50,147 bases of DNA, from positions 1-50,147 of the forward strand of contig CALSCO010002497.1 of NCBI GenBank assembly GCA_943704415.1. Reading direction: 5' to 3'. This document shows positions 19,601 through 29,385 of this stretch, piece by piece; the first letter of the stretch is position 1, and the number at the start of each line of letters is the position of its first letter. Origin of the DNA: Parvularia atlantis (Eukaryota > Opisthokonta > Rotosphaerida). The notes beneath the pieces are model-generated. The model did not search any database, was not told where the DNA came from, and worked only from the letters and a program-made list of their open reading frames with translations. The position numbers and the translations under genes were made by a program.

Positions 19601-21950
19601 GCGGTCACGCTCGACGGCGAGGTCTTCCACAAGGACGGCAAGCTCACGGGCGGCGGCTCGGACCAGGGCGACCGCAGCGCGCGCCAGTGGCAGCAGCGAG
19701 ACTACGAGAAGCTGCACGACCAGCAGGCCGAGTGCCAGAAGGAGCTCGAGGCCCGCCACCGCGACCTGCGCAAGCTCGAGGACGAGGCCACGCTGACGTC
19801 GGAGGTCAAGGGCCTCGAGTCGCAGCTCAAGAGCCTGCGCACGGGCCAGGTGCGCGCGCGGCTCGTGCGCTGAGGCGAGCCGCTCACCCGCCACGGGCAG
19901 ACGACCGAGAAGGCCAAGGCCGACGAGATCGAGCGCGTCATGGTCGACGCTGAGACCAAGCTGCGCCAGACGAACGCCGAGCTGGACAAGGTGTGCGGCG
20001 ACCCGCTCGCAAGCGCGCGTGCCGCTCAGAGTCCGCGCGTGCGCAGCTTGATCGGGCCGAGGGGGCGCTCCGCGTCGAGATGGACAAGCTGCAGAAGGTG
20101 ATCGACCGCGTGGCCGACAAGGAGTTTGCGGGTGCGCGGACGGGGCACGGGCGGGCTATGCTCGTGGCTGACGGGCAGTGCAGCGTTCTGCCGCAAGATC
20201 GGCGTGGACAACATCCGCGAGTACGCCGACAAGCAGCACAGGGAGACGCTCGAGATCATCAACAAGAACATCGACCTGCAGAACGCGCACTCAAAGTGCC
20301 AGAAGCAGTGCGCGCCCCGCACAGCGCGTGCACGCGCCTCCCTCACTGCCTGATGCGCTGCCAGGCTCGAGATGGCGAACGACGCCCTGGCGAAGGCCGA
20401 GGCCGCGATCAAGAAGAACGAGAAGGACATCAAGGCCGACCGGGACGCGCTGGTGCGTCCGCCTGCACGCATGCTCGCTCGTGTGACACGGGCCTGAGCA
20501 CACGCCCGCGCGCACAGACGGCGCTCGAGCAGCAGCAGGGCCAGCTGTCGGCCGCGGTCGAGCACGCGTCGAAGGAGATCAAGAAGCTCAAGGACGAGGT
20601 GCGGGGCGGCGCGAGTGCACGTGCACGCGGGCTCACGCACGCGCGCCACAGCTCGCCGTCGCGGAAAAGCGCCTCGAGGCCAAGGCCGCCGAGGTCAAGG
20701 AGGCGCGCCTGTCGCTGGACGAGCTCAAGGCGCAGATCGACGCGGGCGTGAACGAGCGGCTGGAGAAGGTGCGCGCGGGCCGAGAGTGAGCCACAGCGAG
20801 TGACGCTGACGCGCGCGAGCAGGAGTCGGCCATCACGCAGAGCCGTGCGAGCCGGCACGCGCTGCTGCGGCAGTACAAGCTCGAGAAGGTCGAGGTGCCG
20901 CTCGTCGCGGGTTCGCTTGAGGACGCCGAGGGCGACGCGTTCTACGACGAAGTGTGCTCGCTCGTGCTGCGCGGCAGCGCTCACCCGCGACGCAGGCCGA
21001 GATCGACTACGCGCTGCTGCCGGACGACATGCGCGAGCAGGCTGCGGCCGCGGTCGAGACCGAGCTGCTGGACAAGATCAAAGCGCAGGCCGCGGAGATC
21101 GACCGCATCGATCCCAACGTCCGCGCTCTCGACCAGTGCGCCCGCCCGTGGGCAGCGCACGGGCCGTCGTGACGTGCGACTGCGCAGACTTAACGAGGTC
21201 GAGCTGCGCCTACGCTCGGCCGACGACGCGTTCAACCGCGAGCGCCAGGAGGCCAAGGACGCCAAGGACCGCTTCATGCGCGTGCGCAACGAGCGGTGCG
21301 GCCTGACTGGTGCGGCTCGCGACGCACGGCTCACGCGCGGCGGCGCAGTACCGAGCGCTTCCAGAAGGCGTTCCAGGCGATCCGCGAGAAGATGAACACG
21401 ATCTACGCGTCGCTCACGAGCGGCATCACGTTTGTGCACGGCGAGGCGCACCTCGAGGCCGAGGACGACAACGTGCGTGCGCGGGCGCGTGCTGGTCTCG
21501 CTCGCGTGCTGAACACCATTGCGCCGCAGGAGCCGTACCTCAAGGGCGTCCGCCTGCTCGCCAACCCGTCGGGCCGCTCGACGCGCGACGTGGCGGACCT
21601 GTCGGGCGGCGAGAAGACGGTGCGCGCTTGGGGCGCGTCGTGGCACAGACTGCAAACGAAACGGCCGCGCACAGCTCGTCGCACTGGCGCTCTTGTTTGC
21701 GATGCAGAGCTACCGCCAGGCGCCCTTTGTCGTGCTGGACGAGGTCGACGCGGCGCTGGACGCGAGCAACCTGAAGCAGGTGGTCGAGTACATGCGCCAG
21801 CGCGCCTCGCCCGAGTTCCAGATCATCCAGATCTCGCTCAAGAGCACCATGTACGAGCGCGCCGACGCGCTCGTGGGCGTCTACCGCGACCAGGACACGG
21901 CGAGCTCGGGCGTGCTCACGTTCGACCTGACGCCGTACGCTCAGCGCTGA
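16688..21950 (+). CDS. SMC1: Cohesin subunit SMC1
   Basis: The SMC1 ATPase subunit of cohesin, which holds sister chromatids together. It starts MGRLLRLEVENFKSYR, then GPFKDFTAVIGPNGAGKS with the Walker A split by an intron, then SFVVGMSGAQLRSKNLDE. Coiled-coil arms follow. The hinge contains TAISVVLGKQ, SIVVDTEETARECI and AVTLDGEVFHKDGKLTGG. The ABC signature DLSGGEKT and Walker B FVVLDEVDAALDASN close the head, and the C-terminus is VLTFDLTPYAQR. The spliced length is about 1,200-1,250 residues, typical of SMC1. There are more than twenty introns, nearly all 45-75 nt. Its last ten bases overlap the end of the convergent methyltransferase gene. Confidence 0.95.
21941..21950. other. Shared palindromic stop site of two convergent genes
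   Basis: TCAGCGCTGA is its own reverse complement. On the + strand it ends SMC1 (CAG CGC TGA, giving Gln-Arg-stop), and on the - strand it ends the SpoU methyltransferase (also CAG CGC TGA). The two coding regions therefore overlap by exactly these ten bases, and both proteins end in Gln-Arg. Confidence 0.8.
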
Positions 21951-22814
21951 GGTGTTCGATGCTTTGTGCTGTACAGGGCCGTCCTACGGAGCTCGTGCAT
22001 AAGGATGGCGCCGGCCGCGGCGACGTTGAGCGAGCCCGCGGCGAAGCGCGTGTCGAGCGGGATCACGACGCGCTCACCGAGCGTGCGCAGGCGCGGGTCG
22101 ACGCCGTGCGCCTCGTTGCCGACGATCAGCAGCTGCGGCCGCGCCGGATCGGGCACGGGCGGCGCGGCGGCCGAGCCCGACGGTGCGTCGGCCACCCACA
22201 CCTGTCGTCCGTGCACCGCGACCAGGGCGCGCAGGTCGGCGGCGGTGCCGAGGGCGTAGTCGAGCGTGCCGGGCGGTGCTGCGAGCAGCGTGCCGCGCGA
22301 CGCCGCGACGGCCTTGGGGCCGAACGGGTCGGCCCCGGGCTGCACGAAGAACAAGCCGGTCCAGCCGAGCGCGGCCGCGGTGCGGACGAGGGCGCCGGTG
22401 TTGCCCGGATCGCTCACCCGGTCGAGCGCAAGGACGCATCGGTGCGCGGCGAGGTCGCACGGGGCGGGCGCGGCGACGGCGGCGACGACGCCAGCGGGAG
22501 TGGTCTGGCCGCTGATCCGCGCGAGCACGCGCTCGCTCACGGTGAAGACGCGCCGCGGCGGCCGCGCGTTCTGCATGCGGCGGCGCACGTCGGGCATCGC
22601 GGCGGCCGTCGCCGCGAGGACGTCGATGTGGCGGGCCGCGGCGACCTCGGCGACCTTCGCGCACGGTGTCAGCGTCGTCGTCGTCGTCGTCGGCGGCGGC
22701 GGCACGCACCAGCGCTGCGCCCTCGATCAGCACGCGCGCGCCGTCGCGCCGGTCGCGCACGGCCAGCAGCTCGCGGACCAGCGAGTGCGCCGTCGATGCG
22801 ACGACACTCGTCAT
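21941..22814 (-). CDS. SpoU/TrmH-family RNA 2'-O-methyltransferase
   Basis: A SPOUT-class S-adenosylmethionine-dependent RNA ribose methyltransferase of 272 residues in two exons joined across a 55-nt intron. The N-terminal substrate-binding part reads VRELLAVRDRRDGARVLIEG. The catalytic domain has motif 1 LDRVSDPGNTGALVRTAA, motif 2 LLIVGNEAHGV and motif 3 GSLNVAAAGAILMHEL. It looks bacterial in type, so mitochondrial rRNA or tRNA is a plausible target (Mrm family), but the N-terminus (MTSVVASTAHSLVRELL) is not a clear targeting signal. The start lies 22 bp from the divergent acyltransferase start. Confidence 0.87.
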
Positions 22815-22836
22815 TATATTCAACCACCGAGTGCGC
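22815..22836. promoter_or_regulatory. 22-bp divergent start-to-start gap (methyltransferase / acyltransferase)
   Basis: Only 22 bases, beginning TATATTCAACCACC, separate the two chosen ATGs. The AT-rich TATATT is unusual for this GC-rich window. Promoter elements of each gene must lie inside the other's coding region, unless the acyltransferase really starts at its internal ATG about 96 bp downstream. Confidence 0.4.
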
Positions 22837-24035
22837 ATGCTCGCCGCGCCCGCCTCGGCAGCAGCACCAGCAGCAGCAGCGGCGGCAGCGGCGACGACGG
22901 CGACGGCGGCGGGCACGCGACGGCGCGGCGGGATGCTGCGGCTGCTGTGGGCGGTGCCGGCGACGGTGAGCGCGCGCCTGAAACTGCCGCCGCAACGACA
23001 GACGGAGTCACCGTGCCGACGCCGTGCCGCAGGTCGCGCTGTGGGTGCTGTACACGGCGCTGCGCTTCGGCCCGCGGCGCCTCGTCTACTGGTGGAAGCA
23101 GCTCGCGCTGCACGGTGCGCGCGCGCGGCGCCTCCCCTCCTCGCGCCGCCGCTGACGGCAGCACCAGCGCTCATCTTTGTCGCGTCGGCGTACGGCTTCG
23201 CGCTGCTCGTGCTCAACCCGTTCCGCGACCGCGCCAATCTCGTCTACCACGCGGCCAAGCTCTACAGCCAGCTGGCGACGTGCGCCGCCCGCGCGCGAAC
23301 GGACCCCGGCTGACACGCGCCGGCTGACGCGGCACCGCAGGCGCGTGACGGGCGTGACAGTGCGCGTCGAGGGCGGCGAGCACCTGCTGTGCCAGCCGTG
23401 CGTGTACATGGCCAACCACCAGTCGACGCTGGACGTGCTGGTCTGCTCGACGGTCGTGCCGCCGCGCACGGTCGTCATCGCCAAGAAGTCGCTATTCTGG
23501 ATCCCGCTTTTTGGCTGGTTCCTCGCCTTCAGCCGCAACATCTCGGTCGAGCGCGGCGACCACGCGAGCGCGGTGCAGAGCATGAACCGGGCCGCGCGGC
23601 AGCTGCGTGCCGACAAGGTGCGTGGGCGCATGCGCGAGGTCTCCGCAGATCGCGTCCCGACACGTCCGCCCAGGTCGGCGTGTGGATCTTCCCCGAGGGC
23701 ACGCGCTCGCGCACCGACGGCGAGCTGCTCCCGTTCAAGAAGGGCGGGTTCCACCTGGCGATGGACGCGCAGGTGCCGATCGTGCCCGTGATCATCGCCA
23801 ACCAGAAGGCCCTGTACGACTCGAAGACGCACGTGTTCCGGGCGGGCGAGCTCCTCGTGAAGGGTGCGCGCGCTCGTTCCTGCTATGCCCACGGCGAGCC
23901 GCTCACCGCGCGCGTGCGCACGCAGTCCTCCCGCCCGTGCCGACAGAGGGCCTCCGCACCAAGGAGGACCTCAACAAGCTGCTGGACAGCGTGCAGGCGA
24001 CGATGCAGAGCGAGGTGCAGAAGCTCATCCAGTGA
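22837..24035 (+). CDS. SLC1: 1-acyl-sn-glycerol-3-phosphate acyltransferase (Slc1 type)
   Basis: A membrane acyltransferase that converts lysophosphatidate to phosphatidate in glycerolipid synthesis, probably in the ER. About 290 residues in six exons. An Ala-rich N-terminus leads into two hydrophobic segments (VALWVLYTALRFG; IFVASAYGFALLVLN). The PlsC motifs are clear: ANHQSTLDVL (NHx4D), IAKKSLFWIPLFGWF, WIFPEGTRSR and the late block AQVPIVPVI. The C-terminus is helical (LNKLLDSVQATMQSEVQ). The first ATG gives a long Ala/Thr tail; an internal ATG at MLRLLWAV is an alternative start. It converges on septin B, 93 bp away. Confidence 0.9.
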
Positions 24036-24128
24036 GCATCGACGTGCCGCTTTTTTCTTGATAACATGCGCACACACGCACACACGCTCGCCTGCTCGTC
24101 CGCGCACGTCTCACCCCGCCGTCGCGAC

Positions 24129-25748
24129 TCACACTGCCGTCGCGGGCGCGCGGCCGTGCGCCTCCTTCTTCGTCTTGCGCTTCTTGATCGCCGCGTCGGC
24201 CACGCGCGACGGCGCGCCGCCCTGGTCGTCGGCGCCCGGCCCGTCCTCGTCCATGATGATCGAGCTGCGTCGCGAGCCGCGTGAGCACGGCCCACTGTGC
24301 CTGGCACCGGGAGGCGCTCACCTGTCGCGGTTCCCGCGCTTGATCAGGTCAGCCTTGCGGAACGCCTCGTAGTGCACGTCCTGCGTCAGGTCCTTCAGGT
24401 CGTCGTAGTGTGTGCTGCGCGGCGACGGCGGCGCCGTCAGCTAAAGCGCGCGGGAGCGGGCGGCGCCGGACGCACACAAACAGTGCGTTCTTGAGGCGCA
24501 AAAAGTCGCAGTGCTCCTCGTTGTCGACTGCGCCCACCGGGGCGTCAGCCGCCTGTTTCCACCGGCAAGGGCTCGCGCACGCACCCTCAGCGATGCCCCA
24601 CGGGTACTGCCGGCCGCGCACGGCCTCGCCGCGCACGTTGTACTCCTTTTCGCCGCCGATGATGGCAAACGGGATGAGCGACTGCGCGTGCCGTTTTTTG
24701 TGTGTCAGGTGCGCGTCGACCGGCTGCGTGCGCGCGCCACACGCGCGTGCCTCGAGGTAGTCGTTCTCGGCCGCGATCTGGTCGTCCAGGTCCGAGTTGT
24801 ACGGGAAGTCGAAGATCTCGATCGCGTGGTCCTCGATGTCCTGCTTGATCTGCACGCGCGCGCCTCAGTCGTGCGCTCTTCGCAGACACAAGGCGTCCGT
24901 CCGCACCCGCTCCTTGAACGTGGCGAGCTCGACCGGGCTGAGCGTGTCCGACTTGGCGATGACCGGGATCACGTTCGACCGTGTCCCCAGGCGGCGCATG
25001 AACGACACGTCCAGCTGCGTGAGGCTGAATCGCGTCCTCAGCACGTTGCGCAGTGCGCTGTTTGCGCCGCACCCGTGGCCGTTCGGCGCAATGAAGTACA
25101 GCACGACGTGCACGCGCGGATCGAGGAACTTGGCGTTGCGCTGGATGCGCGTCTCCTCCTTGAGGAACGTCTGGAACTGCTCCTCGACGTACGCGGCGAC
25201 GATCTCGAAGCTGGCGCGGCCGCGCGGTCAACGCGGCGTGCGTCCCAGGCGCGTCGCGCGCACCTCTTCGAGTTGTCGACGAGGTCGCCAAAGCCCGGCG
25301 TGTCGATGATGCTGAAGTTGATCTTTTTCCGGTCGATGTCGATCTCTGCGTCAGGCGCGGGCGGCAGGGCGAGGGCGTCAGCGAGGCTTGGGGCGGACCA
25401 CACGTGCGCACCCGTCTTGAAGACGCGGATCTCGGTCGTCTTGGCCAACGTCAGGTCCTGCGGCTTGTCCTCGTCGCGCGGCACAAACTCGCTGTCCTGC
25501 AGCAGCGTGCGGATGAACGTGGTCTTGCCGAGCCCGGACGCGCCTGCGCCGTGTGCGCGCCGTGCGCCGTGTTTGTCGACGGCGAGGGGCGGTGGCGGCG
25601 CGGCGCGCACCCGCGACCATGATGTTGTACGTCGTCGCCTTCTTGACGCGCTTGACGGGCGTGAGCGCGGCCTGGTGCGCGCGCGGCCGGCGGGCGTGCG
25701 CCGCGTGAGGCGGAGGCGGAGGCGGAGGCGCGGCAGGCGGCGCACCAT
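24129..25748 (-). CDS. Septin B (Cdc11-like septin GTPase)
   Basis: A second septin, about 340 residues, ten or eleven exons. P-loop GASGLGKTT, switch II DTPGFGDLVDNSK, then SFEIVAAYVEEQ, RVHVVLYFIAPNGHG, G4 AKSD and septin-unique-element block RQYPWGIAEVDNEEHCDF. SFEI after the DNS, and the GHG-LTQLDVSFMRRL stretch, most resemble fungal Cdc11; this is by eye only. The C-terminus is short and basic (IKKRKTKKEA) without an obvious long coiled coil. Exon 1 is only the ATG, then a 74-nt intron (25672-25745) restores the frame into AALTPVKRVKK. The intron before SLIPFAIIGG has a GC donor (GCACGC). It is divergent from the ankyrin gene with a 28-bp gap. Confidence 0.9.
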
Positions 25749-25776
25749 CGTGACTGACCCGAAAATAGCATTGGTG

Positions 25777-27682
25777 ATGCGCGGCTCTGTTGTGCCCGCG
25801 CTGTTCGCCCTCGCGGCGGCCGCGGCCCTCGCCGGGGCGAGCGCGCGCCTCGACCCGCTGCACTTCCACGTGGCGCGCGCCAACGTCGACCGCGTCGCGG
25901 CCATGCTGCAGCTGCCCGACACGGACGTGAACGTGGTGCGCGCGCCTCGGCGGCGGCGGGTGGGCAGCAGGCGGGCTCACAGCGGCGGGTCACAGCGGGA
26001 CGACGAGAGCGGCGGCCAGACCGCGCTGCACGTCGCCGTCAGCGCCGAGGGGCTGGACATGACGGGGCTGCTGGGCGAGGACGCGCGTGCATGCCTGTGC
26101 CGTGCCGTGCGCGCTGGCTGCGTCGTGACCCCGCGCTCGCACCGCAGTGCGCCATGCGCTCAGCCTGCGTGGGCAGCTGGTGGCGATGCTGCTCGAGCAC
26201 CACGTGCGCCGCGCGTCCTGCCCACCCCACTGCACGCGACGCTCACACCGGGCGCGCAGGCCGACCCGAACCTCGCCGACGACGCAGGCCGTGCGCCGCT
26301 GCACGTCGCCGCCGCCAGCCCGCTCGTGCTGCCGCTCCTGGAGCAGCTGCTGGCTGAGAGCGCCGCGTCCGTGCGGCTGGACGCGGTCGACCGCGACGGC
26401 CGCACGCCCCTCTTTGTCGCCGTTGTGGAGCAGAACGACGGCGCCGTGCTCGCGCTGCTCAAGCGCGGCCCCGAGGCGACGCGCATAAGCGACGCCCACG
26501 GCGCGACCGTCCTGCACGCCGCCGTCGCCAGTGGCGCCGCCGCCACCGTCCAGGCGCTGATCAACGTGCGTACCGGCCGCAGCACACGCGTGGGACTGAG
26601 CGCACGGGCACGCACAGGCGGGCGCCGACGTCAACGCGCGCGACGCCGAGGGCGAGACGCCGCTGCACCGCTGCGTGCGCGCCAACCAGACCGAGATCTG
26701 CGCGCGGCTGCTGGCGCAGGTACGCCGCACGGCGATGCGCCGGGCGAGCTGACGCGGCACGTGGGGGGCCAGGGCGCGCTCAAGAGCGCGCAGAACAAGG
26801 CGCTGCAGACGCCGCTGCACCTCGCAGTCGAGCTGCACGCGGCACCCGAGATCGTCCAGCTGCTCGTGGCGCAAACGTCGACCACGACCAATTCAATCGT
26901 GCGTGCGCTCGCACGGCACGCTGCGGCTGACGCTGACTCGCCCGCGACCAGCCCGACTCACACGGCCGCTCGCCGTTCTTCCTCGCGGCCCTGTCAGGTG
27001 CGGCCGCGTCGTGCTGCAGTCTCAGCCGCTGAGCAGCGCGAGCGGCAGGCAATCTGGACGCGCTCAAGTCGCTGCCGCTCTTGGACTCGCTGAAGCTCAA
27101 GGACGAGCGCGGCTGGACGCCGCTCCACGCCGCCGCCAGCCGCGGGCACGTCGCGGCGGTCGAGTTCCTCCTACGCGCGTACACCGACGCGACGTCGACG
27201 GTGTCGCTGCGCATCCTCCAGACGGTGTCGATCGACACGCACGACAACCGCGGCAACAGCCCGCTGCACCTCGCGCTGTACCACGGCCACGTCGACGCGG
27301 CGCGCTGCCTCGTCTTCGCCGGTGCGCTTCGCCCACGCGCCCGCGCGCCAATGCCGTGCCTCACGGACGATCGCAGGTGCCAAGATCGATGACAAGGCGC
27401 GCTTCCTCCAGGCCACGCTTGGCGAGCAGGAGCGGCACGACGCGATCACCCTCCTGCGCTCGACCATGGTCACGCTGGCGCGCCTGGTCAACTGGTGCAC
27501 CGCGCCTGCCCACCGCCGCCACCGCTGACCGCGCACGCAGGATGCCCGCGCTCGCGATCATCTCGCTGCTCGTCTACGGCGCCGTGGTCTACTTCATGTT
27601 CACGTTCGTGCGCCTGGCCAAGAGCGCGGCGCATGCGTCGGGCCGCGCGGCGGTGCCGGTCAACGGGCTCGACTCTAATTGA
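25777..27682 (+). CDS. Ankyrin-repeat protein with signal peptide and C-terminal membrane helix
   Basis: It begins with a textbook signal peptide, MRGSVVPALFALAAAAALAG ending near ASA. At least five to six ankyrin repeats follow, recognisable by their turn motifs (GGQTALHVAVS, AGRAPLHVAAA, DGRTPLFVAVV, GATVLHAAVA, EGETPLHRCVR, RGWTPLHAAAS, RGNSPLHLALY). A last exon encodes a transmembrane segment ALAIISLLVYGAVVYFMF with a short basic tail (VRLAKSAAHASGR). The inferred topology puts the repeats in the ER lumen or outside the cell, which is rare for ankyrins. If the N-terminal segment is not cleaved, the repeats would still be on the lumenal side. The total is about 470-500 residues. The exon around 26070-26260 is only partly resolved. 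I do not recognise a named orthologue. Confidence 0.75.
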
Positions 27683-27766
27683 GCTAGACACGCACGGCTT
27701 CGTCGTTTTTTGGCCGTGTGCACTAGACGATCCTTCCTTCAGCGCACACGCACACACAGGACAGGC

Positions 27767-29353
27767 TCAGCGCGCCTCGCTGCGCACGCACTTGATGAAG
27801 CGCTCTGTGCGCTCGAGCCACGACTCGGTGTCCTGGGGCGTGCGGGCGCGTGTCACCTGCGGCCGACGTCGTACACGCGCGAGCGCCGCACCTCGGCCTC
27901 GCCCAGGCGATCGCGCTGCACCTTGCACGCGATCAGGTCCGCGCGCGTCAGGTACCCCTGCCCGCGCCGGTCGAGCATGTGCATGAGCGCCTGCACGAGG
28001 CCCAGCGGCACGGGCGCCCGGTACAGCCGCTCGAGTGTGCGCTGGAGCACCTCTGCGTTTGCGCCGCCCCGTCAGCGGCCGCACGCGGGGGCGCCAATGG
28101 GGGCAGCCCGCACCGGCCGTGACAACGTTGGGCGTGTCGACGTGACTCGTGAAGCGTAGGCCGACAATGACGTCGTCCAGCGACGCCAGCATGCGCTCAA
28201 CGAGCTAACATCGGTCAATCTAAGGGGGGCAGCGAGCGTGCGCACAGGCGGACGATGCGCACCAGGTACTGCGCGAGCGTGACGCGCTGCTGCGCAAGCT
28301 CGCGCGGCAAGGACGCGAGCCGCGGGAGGTGGTCGCGCACGAGGTTCGCGTGCGAGAGGAAGAGCACGCCCAGCTGCGCCATCGAGATCGTGCCGTCCGC
28401 ATGCGCATACTGCGCAAAGTGCACGCGCGTGGCGAGTCAGGCCGTGGTGCGCACCCCGAAAGGGAGACGGCGGACGCGTATCTGCACGGACTGGATCTCG
28501 CGCTGCAGCGACTGCACGTACGCCGTGAACTGCTCCACCGAGATCGCCTTGCTGTTGCCGAAGATCTTGGTGACGAGCGACGACTGCTGCGCCGCCGCCG
28601 GCCCCTGTCGGGGCGTGCGCGTGAGCTGGGCCACGTGGGGCGCACGCGCACGCACAGCCACGCCCTTGGACGGCGTCATGCCCGCGTTGAGCGCGAGCAC
28701 GGTCTGCGCGTGCGCCACCGCTCAACTGTGCGTTGCGTGCGAGCGCGTGCGCGCGGCGGACCTGGAACTCGTCGATGTCGAGCGTGCCGCTGCCGTCGGT
28801 GTCAAACATGCGGAAGGCGACGAGCAGCTGGTCGACGTTGGCTGCCCGCCCGCCCGTGAGCGCACCACAGCGAGCACGGCGCGTCCCGCACACTGCATCA
28901 GTTTGAGGAAGAAAGCGTACTCGTCCCAGCTGATCCGCCCGTCGTGGTTGCTGTCGACCAGCTCAAACAGCGCCTGCATGCGCTCGAGCAGAGCGCCGTC
29001 GGCCTGGCGCGCCGCCCCGCTCAGCGGCGTCTCCTCGGGCGCCGTGCTGCGCGCACCGCCACCACTCGCCCGTCACCGGCCGTGTTGAGCGCGAGCGCGC
29101 GCAGCAGGTCCGGCACGCGCATGAAAGCCTCGCCCGACGCCGTGTCGCGCTCGCTCGCGAAGCGCGCAAAGAGATCGCGCTGCGTGCGCACGCCGTCGAG
29201 CCGCACGTCCTGCTCGCGCCCGTTAGAGTCACCCACGTGCAGTGCGGCAGCCGCGGGGAAGCACACCGTCTGCGCAGGATCGGCGCGCGCCGCGGGCCGT
29301 GCGAGCCGCGCCGCCGCGAGCACCGCAGCCGAAGCTAACCAGTACGCGCGCAT
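27767..29353 (-). CDS. MICU-like EF-hand protein (candidate mitochondrial calcium-uniporter regulator)
   Basis: An EF-hand protein of about 380 residues. The N-terminus is Ala/Arg-rich and acid-poor (MRAYWLASAAVLAAARLARP), compatible with mitochondrial or secretory targeting. A LFARFASER...FMRVPDLLRALALN block resembles the MICU 'phase' before the first EF region. Two canonical loops follow, DSNHDGRISWDE and DTDGSGTLDIDE. Then come SSLVTKIFGNSKAISVEQF and YVQSLQREIQSVQ, which parallel the FFG..L....F..FQ..LQ.E...LEF stretch of MICU1, and GTISMAQLGVLFLSHANL. The C-terminal loop (DRRGQGYLTRAD) is degenerate. Exon borders near 29040-29110 could not be reconciled with frame and are uncertain. Alternatives are another mitochondrial or ER EF-hand family. 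Confidence 0.65.
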
Positions 29354-29385
29354 TTGTCCTTGAAAGTGCACGTCGCTTTGTACGG

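Noticed and set aside
24511-27093. An 860-codon open frame on the + strand across septin B and the ankyrin gene
   Set aside because: Its first half is antisense to convincing septin exons and its composition is Arg/Ala-rich noise; long antisense frames are expected in very GC-rich DNA with G/C-ending codons. Only the ankyrin exons at its end are real.
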